Shown one piece after another: positions 10,376 through 35,623 of a DNA stretch of 60,000 nucleotides. Within the stretch, counting starts at the first letter, position 1; every line of letters starts with the position of its first letter. The stretch lies in contig OZ037768.1 in the NCBI GenBank assembly GCA_964035545.1, positions 297,501 through 357,500 on the forward strand. Direction: 5' to 3'. The position numbers and the translations under genes were made by a program. This stretch comes from Bugula neritina (taxonomy: Eukaryota; Bryozoa; Gymnolaemata; Cheilostomatida; Bugulidae). The notes beneath the pieces were generated by a model, which saw only the letters and a list, made by a program, of their open reading frames with translations, was not told the origin of the DNA and did not search any database.

Positions 10376-12744
10376 GACATAGAGTTTGACAATATGGTCG
10401 GTGTTGGAGTAGAATCCTGTAACTGGACAGTTGTGCTGCCGCTGCACGTGTCTGTATATGCAGGGGTAGCAGAAAACGTATCCACTCGTGGAGAGAGCAG
10501 CAGAGTTGGTCCTCACTCTCTTGCATACAGGACAGCTTAGTCTATCCACCACTGTGTCGCTGCCGGTCTCAACCTGCGGCAGCAAACAACATAATATTCA
10601 GCAGCAGGTATTCCGGATGTCAGACTATTAATCAGACAGTGGATAGACTGAGTTCATTGGGTACACTACCTTAGGGGCGGGTATAGAGGCAGCCACAGAG
10701 ATAGCCCGAGTCTCCCCTTCAGAGTGAGTATAGTTGGAGTACCACTGAAGAAACTGCAGGAAGAAGATGGCAGAGGAGAAGAGTTGGTAGACGTAGTGAG
10801 GGAGCGAGGCAGCGAGTTTGGTGAGTAGAGACTTGAGTACTTGCTGAACAGACCTTCAGAGTAACATATATATTACTATATGATATATTACTATATGATA
10901 TATTACTATATTATATATTACTATGTTATATATTACTATATTATATATTACCATATTATATATTACCATATTATATATTACTATATTATATATTGCTATA
11001 TTATATATTACTATGTTATATATTACTATATTATATATTACTATATTATATATTACTATATTATATATTACTATATTATATATTACTATATTATATATTG
11101 CTATGTTATATATTACTATATTATATATTACTATATTATATATTACTATATTATATATTGCTATGTTATATATTACTATATTAGACCTCAAAACAATAAA
11201 ATAATAATCAATTAGTATACAAAATATATTATATATAATAGTAACACACAACATAAAGAAAGAGCTGTGAGTATAACATATTATGTAAGATCTTATTTCT
11301 CAACCTTCTACATCAGGCCAAGGACAAACAGAACATAGTCTGAGTTCCCAGCTAGCACATTGAATAGTTTAGGGGTGGACTAGTGCTCACCCCTGACTGA
11401 ACACATCTGACCAGGAGAGAGTGCTATCCTCTAGTAGATCAGAAACACTGAGAGAAACCAGCTTCACTTTACAGAAATGTAACAGAGGGGAATGAACATC
11501 GCAATACTGCAGGAGAAATCTCATGAAATATGAGAAGACAACTCCTGACCACGTCATGTGTATGTACGGGTAAATGGAGAGGAAGGCATTCAGCATCCGT
11601 GACATCATATCCTGTATAAAGTACAGAATATATTACCATTCTGCCAGAATACACACACTATAAGCACACACTATAAGCACACACTGCAAGCACACACTAT
11701 AAGCACACACTATAAGCACACACTATAAGCACACACTATAAGCACACACACTATAAGCACACACACTATAAGCACACACTGTAAGCACACACACTATAAG
11801 CACACACACTATAAGCACACACTGTAAGCACACACTATAAGCACACACTATAAGCACACACTATAAGCACACATGTTTACCCACCGAGTCATTGAGGAGT
11901 CCATCGTCTCGCAGCACTAGGCACCGTTCATACAGAGATTCCAACTTCCTCTCCACGTATGGCGTCACAACCAACACTAACAGACTCACAGCTCGCAGCT
12001 TACTCGTCAACTTCCTGTCATCTGCCGTGACTCGCTTCAAACCATAAAAATATTCTGAGAAAGAGGCTCCTGCGGAAACAGACACAACATATTACGACAA
12101 GGCATAGACAGTTGGTGCTGAGACGGTCTGCAAGTCACGAGTCCACATAATAAACAGCTACATTCAAAGTTGATAATAACAAAATATTAGCAAATCCTTT
12201 TATAAAAATTATAATTGAAACATTTAAAATTTCACCCACCAAGAGTTTTCAAGCTGTTGTACTGTAGAAATGTGTCCAAGGCTAAATATAGTTCATCGGA
12301 GTATCTGTAACACCACCCAAACCATCCTGGATACTTCGATGCTAGAACCTAGGCAAAGCAGTGCAAGTCAAACAAATATTTTATAACTCTGCTAATTAAA
12401 TACTATGGCCTAAAAGAGATTAAATTGTTAATAGCATTATAGAAATAGTAGTATGCTAAGATAAAGAATAATAAAATAAAATAATATAACAATAATAAAA
12501 ATATACTAAAATAATAAAAGATAATAAAATACGAATGCAATATAATAATATCATTATCAATATGATTTAGTATTACTAAATTGTTACAGTGAAATCTCAC
12601 CTTAACCAAGTGCTGAAAAGCAGGCTGTGCCGTATTCAACAGACTTTCTTGAGCAACAATTGAAAAGATATCTGGAGTTGCAGAGTTTGAATCATCATCT
12701 GGTTGAGATATTGTGTGAAGATGAGCCCCTTGTTCCCCAGCCAT
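10352..12744 (-). CDS. PEX12: Peroxin 12, RING-finger subunit of the peroxisomal E3 ligase
   Basis: Six exons join in phase in transcript order: 12744-12601, 12348-12240, 12069-11885, 11611-11391, 10853-10670 and 10573-10352, giving 354 residues; human PEX12 has 359. The N-terminus (MAGEQGAHLHTISQPDDD, then PDIFSIVAQESL) and the segment ASFSEYFYGLKRV match the family. The C-terminal RING-like domain has C295-x2-C298 and C316-x2-C319 followed by HNCPVTG; as known for PEX12, it lacks a full set of zinc ligands. The middle of the protein is hydrophobic, as expected for the membrane part. In the peroxisomal membrane PEX12 works with PEX2 and PEX10 to ubiquitinate PEX5 so the import receptor can be recycled. 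Exon 5 is placed after TCTGAAG because only that acceptor restores frame. The last codons and stop lie inside a minisatellite. It is divergent from SMC5, about 1 kb away. Confidence 0.93.
10863..11183. repeat. AT-rich minisatellite in PEX12 intron 4, 15-bp unit
   Basis: About 21 copies of TATTACTATATTATA with minor GC variants. It runs to within about ten bases of the exon-5 acceptor. Confidence 0.9.
11646..11873. repeat. Minisatellite in PEX12 intron 3, 13-15-bp unit
   Basis: About 16 copies of CTATAAGCACACA, some with an extra CA, spanning most of the intron. It ends about ten bases from the exon-3 donor at 11884. Confidence 0.9.
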
Positions 12745-13782
12745 TACGTGTTGATAGTTGAAATACTACAGTAGACAGTCTTCAAATTTCAGAAAAATAT
12801 TATTGTAAAACTGAGATGTATTTGACTTACATACCGTACAAATTAAACCATACATCAACATAAGCAAATATGAAGATTTGCTATTATAATAATATTATTG
12901 ATAGTAGCTGTAAGTAGTGCCAATCTATTATTTGCTAATACTAATAGTGAAATGCATTTCTGTAGAAAACACGATGACGAAACTAATCACCGATTATCAT
13001 TTTTTTATTAAATGCCAATTATTATTAAGTGAAATTTCAACTTCTTTGTTTATTCAAATAATTCAGCATGCCTATTGGTATCTATTAATATTATATATTA
13101 ATTTAAATTGCAAACTGAAACACTATCATTATGATTATGATAATCATAATGATACTGATACAGTGAATCACTGAATGTGATAGTATTACTATAGTATTAG
13201 TGATAGCCATATCCTGATATCAGTAATGTTTAATATTAGTAATACTGCACCAACACTGTTTCTTTTTTATATATAAACATTGAAATTATTTGCAACCAAT
13301 TATTCTACGTATATATAAATTACCAATAGTTTTATGGAACATGTTACCAATAATAATGCTGTCACGGTGATACTGATGGTGAATAAAACCGAATTTCAAG
13401 TTGATACACCCAACTGATGTATTTTTGTTTCGGAAAAGCGCTACAATTGTAATTAGTGGACACGCCGTTTATATATCTATGCTTATTATAGAGTCGTAAT
13501 TTTAATTTTAAAATAACGATGATGTGATATTTAGATAAAGTAATAAAGGCGCCTATTCAAGTTTAACTACATGAGAGTATTGGTAGCCTCTGTTTCATAA
13601 ACAAAACTTTTGTTTCAATTTTTTCCCCAAGATAGTCGACCAATGTTTAGAAATCAGCTATGGCAAACTGGTCGCAAGTTTCGCTGAAAATTTTATTACA
13701 AAGTGAGAGTGTGTGAATTACTTCATCATCATGCTGGTTCTATAATGCACCGAAGGCAACTAATATTAGTTGGATAATAATA
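12745..13782. promoter_or_regulatory. Divergent PEX12/SMC5 intergenic region
   Basis: About 1 kb separates the two start codons, so the promoters of both genes must lie here unless either has distant 5' UTR exons. It is AT-rich and I see no clear TATA box or CpG-rich core. A perfect 14-base-arm hairpin (TATCATTATGATTA, 3-base loop) lies at 13124-13154. A short upstream reading frame begins at 13746, ahead of the SMC5 start. Confidence 0.45.
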
Positions 13783-25669
<11,887 letters not shown>

Positions 25670-26025
25670 CCACAGTTGACCCACTAGTTGAAAGACAATC
25701 CTGCCATAGTAGCAGCGATATGGACAACACAATTATCAGTATTTATTTGTACATAAGCAACGCAGCATGCTTTGTGTTGACTGGTGCCATATTTTATTGT
25801 TCACATTCTCCTTTTATTTTCAATATAAAATTTGCTCAAAACATCAACTCGCACCTGTTGCTGAGAGAATACAAGTTGGTGATTTAATAGAAAGGTTTGT
25901 CTACATGATTGTGTAGTTACATGAGATATAGTTTAACCTGTACAGAATATACATATATATTAAACATATGCATCTCCCAACAAGCCACACGGCATTAGTG
26001 ACACGGCGTTAGTGACACGGCAGTC
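25670..26025. other. Shared 3' flank of SMC5 and COX10
   Basis: Only 356 bases separate the two convergent stop codons. Minus-strand AATAAA candidates for COX10 lie at 25742-25747 and 25793-25798. For SMC5 the only plus-strand candidate I see is a non-canonical AATATA/ATATAAA near 25822. The 3' UTRs probably overlap or nearly touch. Confidence 0.5.
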
Positions 26026-28260
26026 TCAAGTAACTTCCGCAGAGTCCACAGATTGCTGCTGCTGCCAGTCTTTGCTGATAAGCATCATAAGGATGAGGTA
26101 GGGGATCTGAACTAAACTGAATCTGAACAGATTCCTAGAAGACTTGCTGTCACCGTCTCTGTAGAACCTCCAGCCCAGGTAGACGCCGTACAAGTTGCAG
26201 GGTAGAGAGAGAAGTGTGAACAGGTGGGTAGTTGCCCCTACCATGGGGCCCAGGCAGCACACAAAGGTCATGAACCCGGTGTGACGGAAGGCGACTCTCT
26301 TACACATTTCAGGGTCTGTGACAGCAGACATCTGGTAGCCAGCTCTCTGGTAGTCGTTCTTAATATTCCAACTGAGAGCCTTGAAGTGGGGAAACTGCCA
26401 GATGTAGAGTATGCTGCCTAGCCAGAGGGCACCTGCCAACAGATGTCAGTGTATTAGTAGTCAGTATACTAGTAGTCAGTGTACTAGTAGTCAGTATACT
26501 AGTAGTTAGTGTACTAGTAGTCAGTGTACTAGTAGTCAGTGTACTAGTAGTCAGTATACTAGTATACTGACTACTAGTAGTTAGTATACTAGTAGTCAGT
26601 ATACTAGTAGTCAGTGTATTAGTAGTTAGTGTACTAGTAGTCAGTGTACTAGTAGTCAGTGTACTAGTAGTCAGTATACTAGTAGTTAGTGTACTAGTAG
26701 TCATTGTACTAGTAGTCAGTGTACTAGTAGTCAGTATACTAGTATACTGACTACTAGTAGTTAGTATACTAGTAGTCAGTATACTAGTAGTCAGTGTATT
26801 AGTAGTTAGTGTACTAGTAGTCAGTGTACTAGTAGTCAGTTTACTAGTAGTTAGTTTACTAGTAGTCAGTGTACTAGTAGTTAGTGACTCACCCAAGTCT
26901 ATAGCCCCGGTGGCAGCTGTCCAGCCCATGACGGGAGGGAGGGCCCCCACCACCGACCCCACCCACGTGTTGCTGGTGCTCATTCTCTTCATGGGGGTGT
27001 ACGCTGCCGTGTAGATAAAGTAGTTGAGCACTCCGAGACCACAAGTCAGCGTATTCACTCCGGCCAGCATCATGGATGTGCCAAGGACACCGGAGACGGC
27101 AGCAAATGCAGCAGCGTGTTCACGACTAACAACAAAGAGGAGACAACTGCTACATTACATGAAGCGTGTAAGCACACAGCTGGTGTACCCTCACAACAAC
27201 ACTCCTACCTGATTAGTCCTCTCACCAACACTCTGTTACGGGTTCTATACATCTGAGTGTCGTACTTCACTTCTATAATCTGATTGGTCGCATTTGCTGC
27301 TGCCGACTGCAGTGCTGTTCCAGCAGACAGCAGCAGCAGAGTGTTGATATCAAACACACCGGGTGCCATCGCGTATCCCCCCACACTTGTTAGCACCACT
27401 AAGGCTACAATATATGAAACAGAGGCTGCACATACTGTATGACTAATCAAATGCGTTATATGAGAGACAAACAGACAGATATGAGAGACAAACAGACAGC
27501 AGAGGACTTACTAGTGAGTCGTGACTTGGCAAGGCTGGCGTATATAGAAGGGAGTTTGCTCAGCGAAGGTAACGGCTGCGTGGGGGCGGGCGCAGCAAAC
27601 AGGAAGTCCTCCACAGACGCGGGCGACGCAATGCGCCTTTTTATTTGCTGCTTTTCTACTCCAACAAAAGTGTCCGCCTTGAAAACGGTGGCCTTCAAGT
27701 GACCTTCAAAGAAAGAGCAGAAAGTGTAAGAATACATCAAGTGTACGCTGTCCGCAACTTGTAAAGTTGTCCGAGTTGTTTACCTTGCGGCAGCGACGTG
27801 TCTCCTTTTCTAGATGCTGGTTTATCATCAGCAAGTCGAGGGTTTGCTTGCTGGGCATAGCTCTAGAAAATATATCATCATATATTATATTCATATATTA
27901 TATTCATATATCATATCATATATTAGACTCATATATCATATCGCATATTATACTCATATATCATATCGTATATTATACTCATATATCATATCATATACTA
28001 TACTCATATATCATATATTATTATACTCATATATCATATCATATACTATACTCATATATCATATCGTATATTATACTCATATATCATATCGCATATTACA
28101 CTCATATATCATATCATATATTATATTCATATCATATCGTATATTATATCATATCATACATTATACTCACTTGTTTGCGCAAGAGAGAACTCAGAAGGGG
28201 CAAACGATTCCGAGTTGCATGGCTGCAATAAATACTAAAAGGCAATTGCAAAACCACCAT
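26026..28260 (-). CDS. COX10: COX10, mitochondrial protoheme IX farnesyltransferase (heme O synthase)
   Basis: Six exons join in phase in transcript order: 28260-28171, 27862-27784, 27703-27512, 27425-27209, 27125-26893 and 26432-26026, giving 405 residues (human 443). Exon 1 starts [20 protein letters not shown] and is rich in R, L and S with no acidic residue, fitting a mitochondrial targeting peptide. The UbiA-type prenyltransferase core follows. The first motif is N168-x3-E172-x3-D176 then MYRTRNR; later come [30 protein letters not shown] and NDYQRAGY. Several hydrophobic membrane segments are visible. The enzyme farnesylates heme B to heme O in the inner mitochondrial membrane for cytochrome c oxidase assembly. 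Exons 1 and 2 are small and were found by phase and composition; they are less certain than the core. Intron 1 and intron 5 hold minisatellites. Confidence 0.93.
26443..26885 (-). repeat. 15-bp minisatellite in COX10 intron 5, with inverted junctions
   Basis: About 29 copies of AGTAGTCAGTGTACT or close variants. At 26551-26580 and again 180 bases later at 26731-26760 the array flips strand briefly, making the palindromic junction TACTAGTATACTGACTACTA. The recurrence shows a 180-bp higher-order unit. Confidence 0.9.
27880..28165 (-). repeat. AT-rich minisatellite filling COX10 intron 1
   Basis: About 12 copies of a 20-30-bp unit built on ATATCATATCGTATATTATA followed by CTC. It runs from near the exon-2 acceptor to within ten bases of the exon-1 donor (28170). 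Confidence 0.88.
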
Positions 28261-30640
28261 AATGATGAAAACTTTCCTTCAAATTATTTCCAATCCATTT
28301 TGGTGTCCGTAATGAGTATAACCTCTGCAGTAAATACCTCTCAAATGTCTGTTTTAACTAATTCCCTGTAAAAATGTGAGGCAATATTAACTACTGACAG
28401 TACTATTACACTACTAACAGTACTATTACACTACTAACAGTACTACTATCAAACTAGTAGTACCAATTATACATCAGTAGTAAAAATCATACCTAATCTT
28501 AATAAGGAACTGAATATCTTGCAAATATCAATATGAATAAATTATTATTATTATCAAAACCATAATGCCAATGCTCATATTAACATAATAATTATGAAGT
28601 TGAATTTAAAATGGAAATTGCAAATTCAACTGTAAATACAAATATTAATATCAAGTTAAAGTAAAGGTAAATAGCCATAATCAAATTCAGTAAGACTACA
28701 TCTATGTAGAACTACATATAATTTGAGTAACAGTTATAGATAATTTACGTTTATTCTATTTTCATCAAAAATTAAAATAACACGTTTCAAGTTTGGAAAA
28801 AAAATTAAATAAAATAGTTTATTTTTGCAGACTGTAAAAAGTAAAACGGAGAGCTTAGTAGCAATATGATGACAATTTGAATTTAAATTACATTTACTTT
28901 ATTTTATCGTTAGGATTAAAATTTAAATTTTATACCATGCAACATCAGTTTCAAAACACCAACTACAATAACAATAGTAAATTGATGCTAGCACTATTAG
29001 CATGACATTCAATTTCACTCCTAGTACTTTAAAATAAGTATCACTATCAGTACGACAACGATTATCACCATTATGATAATGAATTATCAAGCTCAATCAG
29101 TATCTTGTGACCCAGAGTCATACAGTTACACCTAAATCTATGGCTACAGCTACATCCATAGTTTAAGTTACATTTATTATTATCTCGTATAGACTTAGCC
29201 CAACAATCGCGATATAAATTATAAATATAATAATCATGATGATGACTGGAACCAATACCATCATGGTTACAATCGGTATCAGTATCATTGAGTCTCACTA
29301 TCACTACATGAGTTATGACTATCACTATCATCAAGTGACTATCACTATCAGACTCAGTATTACCTCCAGTTTCACTAGGGCTAGGTAAAATTAAAGTACT
29401 TATCAAATACTCAATTTGATAGTCATACTGTTAATACTCGTACGCTTATACTTATAGTGATACTCGTACTCATACTTCATAGAGTTAGGCCCATAGTCAC
29501 GCGATACTCAATATGAGAATTATAGTGTAAGTGTTAACACTAGCTGATACTCATACTCAGAATGTCAGTGATTAGGAGTGATCCAGAGTCGTCACTGATA
29601 CTCGTACTGATTGTTTGTTAATGTTTACAGTTACTATCACTGTAAGACCTAAGTGTATAACTTATACACTTACGTCTTACAGTGATAGTAACTGTAAACA
29701 TTAACAAACAATCAGTACGAGTATCAGTGACTATAAATATAAGTGTATTTCAATTTGTTAGACTTATAGTTATACTTATACTTATACTATAAGTATAAGT
29801 TATAAGTTATAAGTATTAGTATAAGTTTAAGTTATAGCTACTTACAGTCACAGTGAGTTACTGTTGCTGTTACTGCTAGACTTAGAGTTACTGTAACACT
29901 AACTGTTAACGTTGACATGATTGAAATTAAAAATCAAAACGCCAGGCCAAGGGCTACTAGCAGTAGCACTACTACTAGTACTATCACTATCAGTATCGCG
30001 AGACTAAAACTATGATTACTGATTACTCTACTGATTAAGCTTTAAGTTTAAGTTTAACAAATTAAAATGGTTTATCATTTTTCCAGCTACCATTGCTATT
30101 GAAATAATATATTTATTGTCAATAATACTAAGTAAAACATATGCCTCACCGCATTAAAGGTGATGGTAGCCTAGCCTAAAGGGCAAGTATTATAAAGGTA
30201 AATATAATATCACTTTGGCCTAGCCGGGTGCAAGTTTATAGGAAGTTTTCATTTAGTGTTTTCAGTCGCAATTGTCAAATGTTGACATTGTAAAATTTTG
30301 GGAAGAGTAAATAACTCCTAATCTAGTAATATGTTGCAACCTCTTCTTATAATGTTTTAATTATAGAATCTTTTGGTCAATATAATATTATTATGATTGA
30401 CGTATATTATGATGCCGTAGTCCTGCGCGGTGGTTTATAATAACAAATAATAAAAATAATATCCACCTATGCCCTCAAATTTTGTTTAGAAATTAGCATT
30501 TCGTAACTAAGAATTTTAATCTTGGTGTTAATTCATTTTTTAATGAAAAGATTAAACCTGTGCTTGTAGGTTGATGTATTTCATATTTTATATAAATGCA
30601 TATTTAGACCAAAATAATAAACTGCTGTCACCTTCTTAGG
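28261..30640. other. AT-rich intergenic region upstream of COX10
   Basis: No gene is visible. Bases 28381-28500 contain short repeats of ACTACTAACAGTACTATTAC. From about 28970 to 30010 there is a patch of irregular short motifs (TATCACTATCAG, ATACTCGTACT, CTTATACTTATA) with many local inverted repeats, including the long palindrome at 29591-29731. The COX10 promoter should lie at the left end. Confidence 0.5.
29591..29731. repeat. 141-bp near-perfect palindrome
   Basis: The left arm (29591-29660) and right arm (29662-29731) are reverse complements with a single mismatch and only one central base between them. The arm begins GTCACTGATACTCGTACTGA. Neither arm contains a convincing coding frame. 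Confidence 0.93.
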
Positions 30641-30657
30641 GCTCAGAAATTCGCCAC

Positions 30658-31530
30658 TTATTCCTCCATGCGAAGCTCCCGGGCAGTGCGCAACAGGAAA
30701 CTCTGCAGGTACAGGCTGGAATCGCAGGCTATAGCATTAAAGGTGTTAATACGGGTATTCATGTTATGCATGGAGGATTTCATAGATTTAAGGGTGTTAT
30801 TTAGTGTTGGAAATAAATCATTATTAGCTGTAATACAACACAACAAAGAAATTCTCTGTGACTGTCTGCGCTCTCTTAATGTTTCCAGGCCTAGGTCAAA
30901 TTTGGCATCTGTCACTGATACTTCTCTACTCTTTAAATTTATAATGAACCTTGCAGCTCTATTTTGAGTAACTTCTAATTTTGTAATCAGATTCTTATTG
31001 CACGGGGCCCATACTTCAGCAGCATATTCCAGGAGAGGTCTACAAAAAGTTTTATATGCGAGAGTTTTAACATTTCCTGGGGCATTTCCTAATGTGAACT
31101 TGATTAGTCCTAATACTCTGTACGACATGCTCATTCCCTTTCAAATCTGCTGATAGCAATATTCCAAGGTATTTTCCAACTCCAACTCTGTTCAGGGGAT
31201 TATCTCCTAATTTATAAGTAAAGATAATTTCTATATTTCTTGTTTTCTTACCAAAGGTGATAACATTACTTTTCCTTGAGTTAAACTTCATATTGTTTTC
31301 TTTTGCCCACCTATAACGTCTAGAAAGATCTCCCTGTAGTTTATGATGGTCATTTGGATCAGTAATGAGCAGATAAACAAGAATGTCATCTGCAAAAAGC
31401 CTGATTGTACTATGTGTAACGCAGTTTACAATGTCATTAATGAACAAAATGAATATGTGACCCAGCACACACTTCCTTGTGGAACCCCAGAACTAATTGG
31501 TCGTAAATCTGAAGATAACGATCAATGACC
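30658..31530 (-). mobile_element. Decayed non-LTR retrotransposon, reverse transcriptase region
   Basis: In the antisense direction the sequence reads as a LINE reverse transcriptase broken by at least two frame changes. A SGVPQGSV box near 31475-31500 is followed by a 2-base insertion. Then come FINDIV, the catalytic-type box LFADDILVYL, and KYLGILLSADLKG. Another frame change lies near 31130. The C-terminal part, LAYKTFCRPLLEYAAEVWAP, runs to a stop at 30658. It belongs to the same broad group as the fragment in SMC5 intron 1 but is clearly a different, older copy. The endonuclease and upstream regions are missing. Confidence 0.85.
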
Positions 31531-32665
<1,135 letters not shown>

Positions 32666-32675
<10 letters not shown>

Positions 32676-32710
32676 ATGTCTGTCGGTACAGCTATACTTA
32701 CGAGAAATAA
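32666..32710 (+). promoter_or_regulatory. Upstream reading frame overlapping the MEX3 start
   Basis: An ATG ten bases before the MEX3 start opens a different frame of 14 codons that ends at 32710, 35 bases past the MEX3 ATG. Its initiation context (pyrimidines before the ATG and C after) is weak, so leaky scanning is likely. It could damp MEX3 translation. Confidence 0.45.
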
Positions 32711-35623
32711 CAATATGAGTATGAACGAAGGCAACGGACCTTACGACGAGTCAAGATCAACGTTTCACTTTCCTTTGGTTCAGGAACTTTCCAATTTAGC
32801 GTTACTGGACAATCATAATACCCACCAAGGCACTTGCAATGGTAGTGCAGGCACAAGTTCAGCTGGCATAAGCTTAGATGACCGCCAATTGTCATTTAGT
32901 GACAATCGCTCCATGAAGTTCTTTCCTGAGACACAATATTTAGACCGAAAAGCCCCCAACTTTCTCCCCGAGGACCCCATTTACTCAAATCGTCAAGAGT
33001 TTGATTCACATCCTTCTTACGACGACAAATTCAATATTAATGGTGGGCCTATAGGCAGTACAATTCCAAGAAAAAGTTCCAATATGACGGAAACAGTGCC
33101 TGTCCCAAGCTCCGAACATGTCGCCGAAATAGTTGGAAGACAAGGTTAGACTTCTAAGTTTACAATTTACATAATTTCACTACAATAGTTTTTCTGTTGG
33201 TCACATCTCCTTTTGAGTATTCGCATTTTCTCACCAGTCATTAACGATGGTCATCCGGTTGTCCACTATTATAATCATCAATTATGACATTAAATTTAAT
33301 GATTAGAATGTCGGATTAATCATTAATAATATATTTACAAATATCTCAATATGCTCTGCTTTCAGTTCCAACTTCTAAAAAAGTATTGGTGGTATAACTA
33401 TTATGATAATTGAAATCGGTTTGAGATGCAGCTATTCGCCTAGCCTATAAACTTAGTTAGACTGCCACAGTAGTTGACTAGTTTGGATAAATCTCTGGTT
33501 AAATGCTGAGGCTTTAGTTTTTTAGTGCTACTCTGATTCATTGCAAGTATATATTTTAGTTTGATATATAATTGTATTGATATTCGCTTTGTCGATTAAA
33601 CGAAAACCGTAGTGTTATTTTCATAATGTTTATTACATTGCATTTTTTCAATAGCTGTAAATTATTTTAATATCATTTGCACACTGGTAATACTAATACT
33701 ATGACTTGGACACCACTGACTGGTCATACATTTATTACATGTGAAAGCCATATAGAATTCATTTTTTGTGAATAAAACGAATTTTTATGCCATCAAGTAA
33801 TAGGAAAAAGACTCGGGTCTCTAATAAATATTATAAATTGAGTCACCAAAATATTACTTTAGATTGTTGGTACTTGTTGATTATAGTAATACTAATAGTC
33901 AGAATAGACTTGTTAGCTTCTGTGATTTCACCAGAACAATGTCACGGAATCAATTGATTGAAGTCTGTCAACTTATTAGTACTTGACTGTAGACAGCCAG
34001 TTGACATCTTTAGTTTATGGAGATAGTGTAGTATCTGTGCCAATCCACGCACTTCTGTTGTGAAGTTTCGTTATCAAGCCAATTGCAACTGTGACTACGA
34101 TCACAGCTGATCACTGCTGTGTTAGTAATTCAACTACTAGTTCCCGTAGTTGGTAACTTTGCAACACCCCCTTGCATTATGTATGCCAATGTTCACATTG
34201 ATGGCTTTATAATTATCAGCTGTCAAAATTGTGGTTGGTGCAGTATTTTTCCCCCAGACATAATTTACCACAAACACATAGCCTCACTTCCACACACTAA
34301 TTTCCTTTCTGCTATTTGTTGATAGGCTGCAAGATCAAAAGCCTGAGGACACAGACCAACACATACATCAAGACACCAGTGCGAGGCTCGGAGCCAGTGT
34401 TCGTTGTTACTGGGAGGAAGGAAGACGTGGCTCACGCTAAGCACCAAATACTATCCGCAGCTGAGCACTTCAGCTCCATCAGAGCCAAAAGGAACGGCAG
34501 CAATGGGCTGCACACCAATAGCAACAGCGGCAGCTCCAGCCCCACCTCTGTGCCTCTTGGTCACATGACGTCACAGGTAAGAGTGCCCTACAAGGTGGTT
34601 GGCCTGGTGGTGGGCCCTAAAGGAGCCACCATCAAGAGGATCCAACAGACGACCTCCACCTACATAGTGACTCCTGGCAGAGACAAGGACCCGGTGTTTG
34701 AGGTTACGGGACTCCCGGAGAATGTGGAGAAGGCCAAGGAGGAAATAGAGAAGCACATCGCCTCTCGCACCGGCACCGATAACAACAGCGATCTCCAGAT
34801 TGATGACTTCCAGCCTTACTGCGTAGACCCGGGCTTCCACGAGCAGAATAACGAGAGCGTTCAGTCAATGCCGGCAACAAGCACTTACAACACCTACAAC
34901 AACATTGTCAACGGACACGATGACCTGCCCCCTCTCTGCTCGCACCTCTACCAGCACCTCCCCCACAATTCTCTCCACAAGAATGGCCAGTGTGCACCTC
35001 CCATTGCTAACTCCAACCCTAATGCACCAGACTACAGCCTCCTGCCCTCCTTCAACCCCTTCCAGAACGAAGTGAGCAGCTTCAAAGGAACCTCTCCATC
35101 CGACTATGAACCCGACGAGGGTATCGCCACTCACGGCAGCTCTGCAGTCAGCATCTACGACCCGAGTGCCGTCATGTGGGGAGATGTCAGCTCATTCGAC
35201 GTACAACGGTCCAACAGCGTCAGCGTCCACCAGCACCTGCCTCCGGGGGAGGACGGCCCCCACCCTCGCACTCGGCGCACTAACAGCGACCCCCTAGCAG
35301 CTGCCTTCCAGAAGATAGATGCCACTTTCAGCTCCTCCTCCGTGGGCAGCAGTCAGGGCAGCACCTCGCCAGTCACTGGCCGCCGCAACCACTCGCCTTC
35401 CCACCAACCCGGCAAGCCCCAGCCCCCTGTTGGCACGGCTAGCGCCAAGCCCTCTCCCTGCTACAGTTGCGGTGGGGAGGTGAATGCCGCGCTGGTGCCC
35501 TGCGCCCACCACATCTTCTGCATGCGCTGCGCAGAGGAGATCTGCAGACGAGAGCCGGGTCGGCGCAACTGTCCGCTCTGCCACAAACCTGCCGAGGGCG
35601 CTCTGTTGAGGGCCAAACCGTAG
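32676..35623 (+). CDS. MEX3: MEX3-family RNA-binding protein with two KH domains and a RING finger
   Basis: Two exons, 32676-33144 and 34326-35623, join in phase to 588 residues. KH1 (about 140-205) has the GxxG loop GRQG at 154-157, split by the intron, and continues [22 protein letters not shown]2 (about 241-303) has GPKG at 253-256. The linker is low-complexity and rich in S, N and P. The C-terminal C3HC4 RING uses C535, C538, C549, H551, C555, C558, C572 and C575. MEX3 proteins bind specific mRNA 3' UTRs, repress translation or stability, and act in early cell-fate decisions; the RING can act as a ubiquitin ligase. Two in-frame stops sit just before the ATG, fixing the start. The coding sequence is GC-rich against an AT-rich surround, and the single intron (1.18 kb) has no minisatellite. 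Which vertebrate paralogue it matches cannot be said; invertebrates usually have one. Confidence 0.95.

Noticed and set aside
10856-11254. Frames of IVIYN repeats near PEX12
   Set aside because: AT-rich array in PEX12 intron 4.
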